A program made the translations under genes and the position numbers. Below the pieces are notes generated by a model. The model saw nothing but the letters and a program-made list of their open reading frames with translations, ran no database searches and was not told the DNA's origin. A stretch of DNA of 30,708 nucleotides from GCA-2697345 sp045565015 (lineage in GTDB: Bacteria; Pseudomonadota; Alphaproteobacteria; Rhodobacterales; Rhodobacteraceae): contig JBJLGD010000031.1 of NCBI GenBank assembly GCA_045565015.1, positions 1 through 30,708 on the forward strand, written 5' to 3'. Positions 15,867-23,293 of the stretch are shown here, piece by piece (position 1 is the stretch's first letter; every line of letters begins with the position of its first letter).

Positions 15867-17636
15867 TTATTCGGCCGCCATATCAGATAGATCTACCCCA
15901 GCCACTTGTGTCGGCTTTTTCATTGCATCTCGCCTAAATGGTTCCCCTAATTCTTGATTTAAAACAACTTCTAAAAACGTTGTTTTATTACTCTCCATCT
16001 GAGCTTTGATTGCCTTGTCCAACTCTTCAGTAAGTTGAGACATTGATGTAACTTGAACACCGATTAGACCACATGCTTTAGCAATATCTGCATAACATAC
16101 TTCTAAATTTAATTCTGTTCCCACAAAATTATCATCAAACCAAAGAGTTGTATTTCGCTTTTCAGCCCCCCATTGATAATTTCTGAATATTATCATTGTT
16201 ATAGCAGGCCAGTCTCCACGCCCAACAGCTGTCATTTCATTCATTGAAATACCAAAAGCTCCGTCGCCAGCAAAACCAACTACTGGAATTTCAGGTTTAC
16301 CAATCTTTGCTCCCGCTATCGCTGGAAAGCCGTACCCACATGGACCAAATAATCCAGGAGCTAAATATTTACGCCCTTCTTCAAAAGATGGGTACGCATT
16401 GCCAATCGCACAATTATTCCCAATATCGGAACTAATTATAGCTTCTTTTGGAAGCGCCCTTTGAATCGCTCTCCAAGCTTGCCGTGGAGACATATGTGAA
16501 GGTTGACGTTTTCTAGCACGTTCATTCCATGTTGTTCCTGGATCATCATCTTCATGGTCGAGTGAAGTAAGTTCTTGTGCCCAAGCTGATTTCGTTTGCG
16601 CTACTATAGACTTGCGTTCGTTGCGATTGTTGTCGCCAGCACTGCCGCTTAGCTTGTTTATTAATCCTTCTGCAACTTTTTTTGCATCACCAACGATACC
16701 AATTGAAACTGGTTTAGTTAGACCAATACGATCCGGGTTTAAGTCAACCTGAATAATTTTTGCTTTTTCTGGCCAATAATCGATACCATAACCTGGTAAA
16801 GTAGAAAATGGGTTTAAGCGAGTTCCTAAACATAAAACAACATCTGCTTTTGAAATAAGTTCCATTCCTGCCTTGGAACCATTATAACCTAAAGGTCCCG
16901 CGAATAGCGGATGAGAACCTGGAAATGCATCATTATGCTGATAGCCGCAACAAACTGGAGCATCCAATCTTTCTGCTAATTTGATTGAGGCTGCAATTCC
17001 TCCTGAGAGTACTACACCCGCGCCGTTTAAAATCACTGGAAAAGTTGCATCACTTAAAATTTTCGCGGCATTTTCAATTGCGACCTCACCACCTGATGGT
17101 AATTCAAAGTCAACTATTTCTGGTAATGAGATATCTACAATCTGCGTCCAATAATCTCTCGGAATATTTATTTGAGCAGGAGCACTAGCCCTTTTAGCTT
17201 TTTGAATTACTCTATTAAGCACTTCAGCTATTCTTGATGGATCACGAACCTCTTCTTGGTAAGCAACCATATCTTCAAATAGTTTCATTTGTTCTACTTC
17301 TTGAAAACCTCCCTGACCAATTGTTTTATTAGCCGCTTGTGGTGTAACAAGGAGCAATGGGGTGTGGTTCCAATAGGCTGTTTTTACAGCAGTAACAAAA
17401 TTAGTTATACCGGGACCGTTTTGAGCTATCATCATAGAAACTTTTCCACATGCTCTGGTGTACCCATCAGCCATCATTCCAGCACTTCCTTCGTGTGCAC
17501 AGTCCCAAAATTTAATACCGGCTGTTGGAAACAAATCTGATATTGGCATCATTGCTGATCCAATTATTCCAAAGGCATTGCTGATTCCATGCATCTGTAA
17601 AGTTTTTACAAATGCTTCTTCTGTGGTCATTTTCAT
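15867..17636 (-). CDS. xsc: sulfoacetaldehyde acetyltransferase
   Basis: Xsc is a thiamine-diphosphate enzyme that cleaves sulfoacetaldehyde with phosphate to acetyl phosphate and sulfite, the desulfonation step of taurine breakdown. The 589-residue length is right for the family. The N-terminal Pyr domain has the catalytic Glu49 in AHEGSAGMMADGYTR and QNGPGITNF. The C-terminal PP domain has GDGAFG at 457-462 and the downstream Asn486 in FRNYQWGAEK, forming the diphosphate/Mg site. The text around IPRDYW and GPCGYGFPAIAGAKIG is typical of Xsc rather than acetolactate synthase. GGAGA upstream supports the first ATG; a second lies two codons on. It follows tpa by 22 bases. Confidence 0.95.
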   Translation of the reverse strand: MKMTTEEAFVKTLQMHGISNAFGIIGSAMMPISDLFPTAGIKFWDCAHEGSAGMMADGYTRACGKVSMMIAQNGPGITNFVTAVKTAYWNHTPLLLVTPQAANKTIGQGGFQEVEQMKLFEDMVAYQEEVRDPSRIAEVLNRVIQKAKRASAPAQINIPRDYWTQIVDISLPEIVDFELPSGGEVAIENAAKILSDATFPVILNGAGVVLSGGIAASIKLAERLDAPVCCGYQHNDAFPGSHPLFAGPLGYNGSKAGMELISKADVVLCLGTRLNPFSTLPGYGIDYWPEKAKIIQVDLNPDRIGLTKPVSIGIVGDAKKVAEGLINKLSGSAGDNNRNERKSIVAQTKSAWAQELTSLDHEDDDPGTTWNERARKRQPSHMSPRQAWRAIQRALPKEAIISSDIGNNCAIGNAYPSFEEGRKYLAPGLFGPCGYGFPAIAGAKIGKPEIPVVGFAGDGAFGISMNEMTAVGRGDWPAITMIIFRNYQWGAEKRNTTLWFDDNFVGTELNLEVCYADIAKACGLIGVQVTSMSQLTEELDKAIKAQMESNKTTFLEVVLNQELGEPFRRDAMKKPTQVAGVDLSDMAAE

Positions 17637-17658
17637 AAAGGCTATCTCCGAAGTGAAT

Positions 17659-19044
17659 TTATGTGCTAATTCTTGATAATGCTTGATCTACTGCATCTGT
17701 TAATGTGTCAATATTGTCTGGCGTGGCAATTAGTGCAGGGCTAAAGCACAGCGTATTATTTAAACCAGGTAATGATCTATTAGTCGCGCCAATAATTATA
17801 CCTTGTTGCATGCAATCTGCTACTACACTTTGAACAATTTTTTCGTTTAATGGTTCTTTTGATACTCTATCTGAAACTAACTCTGCGCCACAAAATAGAC
17901 CAGCTCCTCTGACGTCACCAATGACCTCATGTTTTTCAGCTAAAGATTCTAAATTAGAAACCAATCTATCGCCCATGTCCAAGGTATTCTGCAATAGATT
18001 CTCTTCCTCTATTATACGCATATTTTCGAGAGCTGCTGCTGGACCTGCTGTACAACCACCAAAGGTTGAAATATCTCTAAAGTAGTTCATGGGATCATCA
18101 CTATCATCTTTAAAAAGATCAAAAACTTCTTCTGTGGTAACTGTACATGAAATTGCCGCATAACCCGATGCAACTCCTTTAGCCATTGTAACTATATCAG
18201 GTTTGATGTCATAATTTTGATAACCAAACCAAGTACCTGTTCGACCGACGCCGCAAACTACTTCATCAATATGAAGTAATACATCATATTTTTGACATAT
18301 TTCTTGTACGGTTTCCCAATACCCCTCTGGCGGTGTAATTACCCCACCACCTGCGGTTACTGGCTCTAAACATATTCCTCCAACTGTTTCAGGACCTTCT
18401 CGTAAAATAACCTCTTCAATCGCTTTTGCAGCTCTTACGCCATATCCTTCTTCACAAAATCCGTATTGATTTCTATATTCTAGACAATGTGGAACTTCCA
18501 CAAAACCGGGCGTGTAAGGGCCATATTGTGCCCCTCTTTCCGGTTGGCCTCCAGCTGAAAGGCAAGCAATAGTCGTTCCGTGATAATCTCTTTCTCGAAA
18601 TAGTATCTTATTTTTTATACCACCATATCTCTTATGCGCAATCTGGCGTATCATTTTGAAGCCTTTTTCATTTGCTTCTGAGCCTGAGTTCGAAAAATAT
18701 ACACGACTCATTCCGGGCATTTTCTCTATGAGTTTTTCAGAAAATTGAGCTCCGGGTATAGATCCAGCTGATCCAGCGAAATAGTTAAGTTTTACGAGTT
18801 GATCTCTAACGGCATTGGCAATGCTCTCTCTACCATAGCCAACATTGACTGTCCAAACCCCACCAGAAACACCGTCTAAATGCTCTTTGCCATTTTGATC
18901 CCAAACCTTTATTCCTTTTCCTTCCACTATTATTCTTGGGTCAATAGTTTCAAATGGTTTATGCTGGATTAGATGATGCCAGACATGAGCACGATCTGCT
19001 TCTACAATTTTTGAAATATCATTGCTGTTTAAACTTCCGTCCAT
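17659..19044 (-). CDS. tpa: taurine-pyruvate aminotransferase
   Basis: Tpa is a PLP enzyme (class III aminotransferase, fold type I) that moves the amino group of taurine to pyruvate, giving sulfoacetaldehyde and alanine. It has 461 residues. PLP-site features are SGSEANEKG, ERDYHGTT, Asp260 in HIDEVVCGVGRTG and Lys289 in VTMAKGVASGY. The N-terminus (DRAHVWHHLIQH and DGVSGGVWTVNVGYG) matches taurine-pyruvate aminotransferase closely. The location between the taurine transporter and xsc confirms the assignment. AGAGGGGA precedes the start. A 103-base gap separates it from the permease gene, with a short dyad TTCCTA-C-TAGGAA in it. Confidence 0.92.
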   Translation of the reverse strand: MDGSLNSNDISKIVEADRAHVWHHLIQHKPFETIDPRIIVEGKGIKVWDQNGKEHLDGVSGGVWTVNVGYGRESIANAVRDQLVKLNYFAGSAGSIPGAQFSEKLIEKMPGMSRVYFSNSGSEANEKGFKMIRQIAHKRYGGIKNKILFRERDYHGTTIACLSAGGQPERGAQYGPYTPGFVEVPHCLEYRNQYGFCEEGYGVRAAKAIEEVILREGPETVGGICLEPVTAGGGVITPPEGYWETVQEICQKYDVLLHIDEVVCGVGRTGTWFGYQNYDIKPDIVTMAKGVASGYAAISCTVTTEEVFDLFKDDSDDPMNYFRDISTFGGCTAGPAAALENMRIIEEENLLQNTLDMGDRLVSNLESLAEKHEVIGDVRGAGLFCGAELVSDRVSKEPLNEKIVQSVVADCMQQGIIIGATNRSLPGLNNTLCFSPALIATPDNIDTLTDAVDQALSRIST

Positions 19045-19147
19045 AATTTAGATCCCCTCTAATAATAAGTTATAGGAACAGGTTTTTTATCCAATTTTCT
19101 TAACTTTTCTTATTATAATTGATTCCTAGTAGGAACGCGAGATTTTA

Positions 19148-21076
19148 TCAACCCTTACCCCTCCATGGAATAGTTTTATTAATTAACCATCTCATCATTA
19201 TATCAAATGCCAATCCCAATAAGCCCATTATTAAGATTGTTACCCAAATTAGTTCGTAGTTAGATACAACTCGAGCTACGTTCTCGATAAAGCCAATTCC
19301 CGTTGTACCAGCAAGCATTTCGGCAGCTACTAATGTACCCCAACATACACCAATAGCTATTCTTATGCCTGTTAATATTTCTGGTAGTGCATTGGGAAGA
19401 ATTACGTATCGTAATATTTGGCGGTCCGAAGCACCTAAGGAGTGAGAGGCTCTAATTTTTGACAGTTGTGTTCCAGAGGCGCCGGTTCTCGCAGAAATAA
19501 CCATAATTGCGAAGGCAACCATAAATAACAGGAATATTTTACCATCGTCTTGGATACCAAATATCGTTAATACTAAAGGTGCCCAAGCAAGCGGTGGCAC
19601 CGGTCGATATAGTTCAATAATAGGATCGAAGAAGGATTTGAAGAAGCGTGACACGCCCATATAAATTCCAAGGGGCACACCGAGTCCAATACCTAACATA
19701 AGAGCAACTATAACTCGGAATAAGGAATCCCAAATATGCCCATCTAAGACTGGTATTGAACCTAGATATATATCTCCTTGCGCCAATGCTAAAAAGCCAT
19801 CTTTGAAGGTTGGTTGAAATTTCCCTGCTTCTGAATGTCGTCCATAATCTCCAGGGAGGACATCTACCAAACTATCGGGGATAATGAAGGCTATCATATC
19901 GGCAATCGGTAGCCACTTCCACCAAAGAAGGGTTGATCCTTTATACCCGCCCCCATTCTCTAGATCTGGGTTTGCCAGTTTAAGAAAAGTTGCTATTACA
20001 TCTGTCGGTTTTGGTAACCACCGTCCAGACCCTTGCTCGGTACATTGAGTTTTAGATTTAACTACCCCATCCCCTGGAATAAATAACATATCAATAAGTT
20101 TTAAGTTTCCTTTTGTTTCATCGATTGCACTGAATAAATCGGTGAGTGACAAGGTTAAATCATTTAATGCCTGTGGAGGGAATATTGTGCCATCGTCTAG
20201 TCGCTTAAATATTCTTTCAACAGATTTGATATAGTTAAACCTTTTTTCCAACACATCTTCTTTAAATTTTGATGACTTATTTATATTTTTTAGCTTAGAA
20301 ATAGTCTCCTTGGTGGCATCTATTAAATCATCAGCCGCTGTAGATTTATTTCTAGTTCTCAAGAAAGTTTTTGTTATTGCATTGGCTTGATTACTAACAT
20401 TATCAAATAATACACCCTTAGGAGTAATCGGTAGAAGCGGAATCTCTGTATAGGTTGTACCCCATTTTGCTTGCTGGAGACTTTCCCTGGTTGGTTTAAG
20501 GTCGGAGAAACCAGATCGCAATTGTCGACTTAATTTACCTAATTCTAAGCTCACCTGTTCTAATTTGACCTTGGATTCTGAACTTTGATTTTTTTCACTT
20601 GAAAAAACTCCAATTATTTTTTGTGAATTAGTAATAATCTTATTTAAATCGTTTTGCTCTTCTTTCGTAAAGACATCTAAAGGTAGTTCCTTTTGCAAGA
20701 TATTTAATAACTCATTATTTCTCTTTATTAGAGTAGTTGATTTGTAGTATCTGGAGTTTAGGGGTAGCGCTGCAGTTATGGGAGCAATTGCTGTTTCGAG
20801 TTTGGCTATTTGACACATCTCATTACCGGATTCTGGAAAGAAAGCTCTGCCTACACCCCAAGAAAAATAAAACCAAAGAAGTAAAATAGTAGATACTCCA
20901 GTCACTGTCCAATACCAGCCACCTAAGGTGCGTTCAGGATCACCAAATACTTCATCTTTTTGTCTAAAGGCTGTTTGTTTAAGACCAATATATATTGATA
21001 CAACAAAACTGATTATTAATAAAAGGATTAATATAGCAGCAATTGCTGCGCGTTCTTCAGAAATCCAATTAAGCAC
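19148..21076 (-). CDS. tauC: taurine ABC transporter permease with a large inserted periplasmic domain (TauC-like)
   Basis: The C-terminal part (about 350-642) is a BPD-type permease. DPIIELYRPVPPLAWAPL and the EAA loop (ASHSLGASDRQILRYVILPNALPEILTG) closely resemble TauC. At 642 residues it is more than twice the roughly 275 residues of TauC. There is an extra N-terminal helix (10-32). The helix at about 54-74 appears to be the normal TauC first helix, and the following normal loop start (RWLPKPTDVIATF) only returns at about 352. About 270 residues, helix-rich and charged, are inserted between these points, flanked by Cys88 and Cys345. A second insert of about 50 residues lies near 385-440. 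The start overlaps tauB by 8 bases. Uptake of taurine is inferred from context. Confidence 0.85.
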   Translation of the reverse strand: MLNWISEERAAIAAILILLLIISFVVSIYIGLKQTAFRQKDEVFGDPERTLGGWYWTVTGVSTILLLWFYFSWGVGRAFFPESGNEMCQIAKLETAIAPITAALPLNSRYYKSTTLIKRNNELLNILQKELPLDVFTKEEQNDLNKIITNSQKIIGVFSSEKNQSSESKVKLEQVSLELGKLSRQLRSGFSDLKPTRESLQQAKWGTTYTEIPLLPITPKGVLFDNVSNQANAITKTFLRTRNKSTAADDLIDATKETISKLKNINKSSKFKEDVLEKRFNYIKSVERIFKRLDDGTIFPPQALNDLTLSLTDLFSAIDETKGNLKLIDMLFIPGDGVVKSKTQCTEQGSGRWLPKPTDVIATFLKLANPDLENGGGYKGSTLLWWKWLPIADMIAFIIPDSLVDVLPGDYGRHSEAGKFQPTFKDGFLALAQGDIYLGSIPVLDGHIWDSLFRVIVALMLGIGLGVPLGIYMGVSRFFKSFFDPIIELYRPVPPLAWAPLVLTIFGIQDDGKIFLLFMVAFAIMVISARTGASGTQLSKIRASHSLGASDRQILRYVILPNALPEILTGIRIAIGVCWGTLVAAEMLAGTTGIGFIENVARVVSNYELIWVTILIMGLLGLAFDIMMRWLINKTIPWRGKG

Positions 21077-21866
21077 CGCCCATTATCTCCTCTTCCATGT
21101 CCCAAATCATGGAAAGTATTTCTTCACGTACGTCTGCAAAACGTGGATCATGCTTAATATCTCTTAAGGATTTAGTTAAACCCTCTTCAGCGAAAGGTAA
21201 ATTATATTCCTTGTGAATTCGGCCAGGACGAGGAGCCATAACAAACAAACGTTCACCTAGGAGAAGAGCTTCTTCAACTGAGTGGGTAATTATTAGAATT
21301 GTTTTTCCAGTTTCTTTCCAAAGTTCTAAAATCAGGGATTGCATTTTCTCTCGGGTTAAAGCGTCGAGAGCACCTAACGGTTCATCCATCAAAATAACAT
21401 CAGGATCATTAACCAGGCATCTTGCTAACGCCACGCGTTGCTGCATACCTCCCGACAGTTGGTATGTTGGTGTATCTCCAAAACCTTGTAGCCCTACTAT
21501 ATCAAGCCATTTATCAACTAGCTGAGTACTTTCTGCCTTAGATGTTTTTTTCATTCGCAAACCAAAGTCTACGTTTTTTGATACTGTCAACCACTCGAAT
21601 AATGCACCCTGTTGGAACACCATTCCCCGCTCTACACCTGGTCCTTCAATTGGCGTTCCTGCTAACGACATTCTTCCTGCTGTGGGGTTAAGGAATCCAG
21701 CAATCATATTTAAGAGTGTAGTTTTTCCACATCCAGAGGGTCCTAATACGGACAGTAGTTGACCTTTTTTTAAAGAAAAATTAATATCTTTTAATGCCTC
21801 TATTCGTGCACCCGTTTGAGGATTAGAAAAGGTCATACTGAGGTTTTCACAAATCAAATCTGACAT
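21069..21866 (-). CDS. tauB: taurine ABC transporter ATP-binding protein
   Basis: This is the ATPase that powers the permease, a 265-residue cytoplasmic protein of the nitrate/sulfonate/taurine (TauB/SsuB) group. Walker A GPSGCGKT is at 42-49, the Q-loop is in MVFQQGALFEWLTV, the signature LSGGMQQR starts at about 136, Walker B VILMDEP is at about 156-162 and the switch His194 is in IITHS. It lies directly downstream of an intrinsic terminator that follows tauA, and its own ribosome binding site is weak. Both suggest lower expression than the binding protein. It overlaps the permease gene by 8 bases. Confidence 0.92.
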   Translation of the reverse strand: MSDLICENLSMTFSNPQTGARIEALKDINFSLKKGQLLSVLGPSGCGKTTLLNMIAGFLNPTAGRMSLAGTPIEGPGVERGMVFQQGALFEWLTVSKNVDFGLRMKKTSKAESTQLVDKWLDIVGLQGFGDTPTYQLSGGMQQRVALARCLVNDPDVILMDEPLGALDALTREKMQSLILELWKETGKTILIITHSVEEALLLGERLFVMAPRPGRIHKEYNLPFAEEGLTKSLRDIKHDPRFADVREEILSMIWDMEEEIMGGA

Positions 21867-21900
21867 TTTAAATTACCGTAAAGAAATTTAACGAATATTA

Positions 21901-21940
21901 AATTATAAAAACAAGGCCTCATTAAGGCCTTGTTTTATTA
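21901..21940 (-). terminator. intrinsic terminator between tauA and tauB
   Basis: A perfect 12-base-pair stem (21908-21919 with 21925-21936, core ACAAGGCCT/AGGCCTTGT) encloses a 5-base loop. On the minus strand it is followed by a T-run (TTTTTATAATT). It lies about 20 bases after the tauA stop. The dyad is nearly symmetric and would also give T-rich flanks on the plus strand, but the leftward reading fits the genes. It likely acts as a leaky terminator that sets binding protein above transporter. Confidence 0.88.
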
Positions 21941-21956
21941 GTCCTTCGACTTCGAC

Positions 21957-22928
21957 TTAATCGAGAAAAGAACCATCTATTGTTTTTGCAATAGTTAGCC
22001 CATCAGATGAATCAGAGAACAATGTTCCAAGAGCCGCTGCTGCACTTGCTGCAATACCATCTTTACCAAAATACTTTGCAAGCTGCTCTTCCTCAGACAT
22101 GAAAATCATTCCAGCCATTTGTGAAGTTACATCTGGCACACTCATTCCAGCATCTGCAGCAACTTTTGCTAACTGTGCATCGGACGCTTTCCAAGCTGCA
22201 TTTGCTTCATCAGTTACGTCTAGGAATGTTCTCAAAAGCTCTGGGTTTTCAGTTGCAAATTTTTCAGTCACTGAGATAACATCAAAAGATCCAATTCCAG
22301 CTTCTACTTTTTGAGCTGATGTCATAATTGGTGTACCGACTTCTCCCGCCGCTTTGGAAGAGTTTCCTCCAAAAATACAAGCCATGTCTACAGCGCCGTC
22401 TGCAAGAGATTTTGCTCCATCAGGTGGAGCTTGATCGACGATTGTCATAGTTGACATATCAACATTGAGCGCATTCATGTAACTTTTGAATGCAAAGTCA
22501 GCCATTGTATTTAGTGGTACAGCAACCGTTTTACCTTCTAATTCAGAGGCATTCGAAGAATCGATACCTAATCCATTTTTTACAAAACAATCATTGGCCT
22601 CGTACACCATTGCAACTGCTACCATTTTCAATGGATGCCCTTGTTGAATAGCAGTAACAAAAGGTGCTAGCCCTTGAGAGTATGCAATATCGATATCACC
22701 TGCTAGCATTGCTTCTGTCATTTGAACTCCTGTTGAAAAATCAGTCCAGTTAACATCAACACCCATGGCATCGTCATAAGCTTTATCTACTTTTGAAATC
22801 TGATTTGGTGTTCCCCACTCTAAGAAAAACGCTACATTTACGCTATCTGCTGCGTAAGAAGCGGTAGTTGCCGCCAAAGTAAAAGTGGCAGCAGTCACTG
22901 CTGTGACCTTTTTAATTATATTTATCAT
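21957..22928 (-). CDS. tauA: taurine ABC transporter substrate-binding protein
   Basis: This 323-residue periplasmic binding protein of the NMT1/TauA type captures the substrate for TauBC. A typical Sec signal peptide is present: KK near the start, a hydrophobic stretch VTAVTAATFTLAATT, and a cleavage site at about SYA-A (residue 26). The mature part starts VNVAFFLEWGTPNQ and contains GVQMTEAMLAGDIDIAYSQG and LEGKTVAVP, as in taurine binding proteins. GGGGGG ahead of the ATG is a strong, if unusual, ribosome binding site. It is the first gene of the leftward catabolic run, and the terminator after it separates its transcript level from that of the rest. Confidence 0.92.
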   Translation of the reverse strand: MINIIKKVTAVTAATFTLAATTASYAADSVNVAFFLEWGTPNQISKVDKAYDDAMGVDVNWTDFSTGVQMTEAMLAGDIDIAYSQGLAPFVTAIQQGHPLKMVAVAMVYEANDCFVKNGLGIDSSNASELEGKTVAVPLNTMADFAFKSYMNALNVDMSTMTIVDQAPPDGAKSLADGAVDMACIFGGNSSKAAGEVGTPIMTSAQKVEAGIGSFDVISVTEKFATENPELLRTFLDVTDEANAAWKASDAQLAKVAADAGMSVPDVTSQMAGMIFMSEEEQLAKYFGKDGIAASAAAALGTLFSDSSDGLTIAKTIDGSFLD

Positions 22929-23293
22929 ATTTCCCCCCGGGATTGGTTTCTAAAAATTTTATTCTTAACTTCTAAGAATCGTTGTCGTAGGCGAGTCTCA
23001 TATCATGAGTTTTTTAGGTAAGCAAAAAAAAAGTGTTCTGTAGCAAGAGCTCTTCGAGTTTAATGCGGAATATCCTAGCGATTAGTGAGTAACTTTTAGA
23101 ACTTTAATGTTTGAAAGCATGCTTTATAAATCTTTTATTTGATACTATTATCAAGAGGCTTGAACGATGAAAAACATTTTTTAGGTTTTATTTCAGAAAA
23201 GTATTAGGGAGTCCTTGTTGGTTAGCCGATCAAATGCTAGCTCTTTTATTAGACGATTAAAGTAATTTCCATGCTAATTAAGGGTCAGTTGAA
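22929..23293. promoter_or_regulatory. divergent intergenic region with multiple inverted repeats (tauA / hydantoinase operon)
   Basis: There is no gene in this 365-base stretch. It holds several perfect dyads: ATTCTTA/TAAGAAT at 22961-22978; CTCAT-ATC-ATGAG at 22997-23009; AAGAGCTCTT at 23045-23054; AAAGCATGCTTT at 23114-23125; and TTGATA-CTAT-TATCAA at 23139-23154. On the minus strand, TTGCTT (23020-23025), a 17-base spacer and TATGAG (22997-23002) form a weak candidate tauA promoter whose -10 overlaps the second dyad. The arrangement suits operators for two oppositely transcribed operons. No riboswitch was recognised. Confidence 0.5.
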
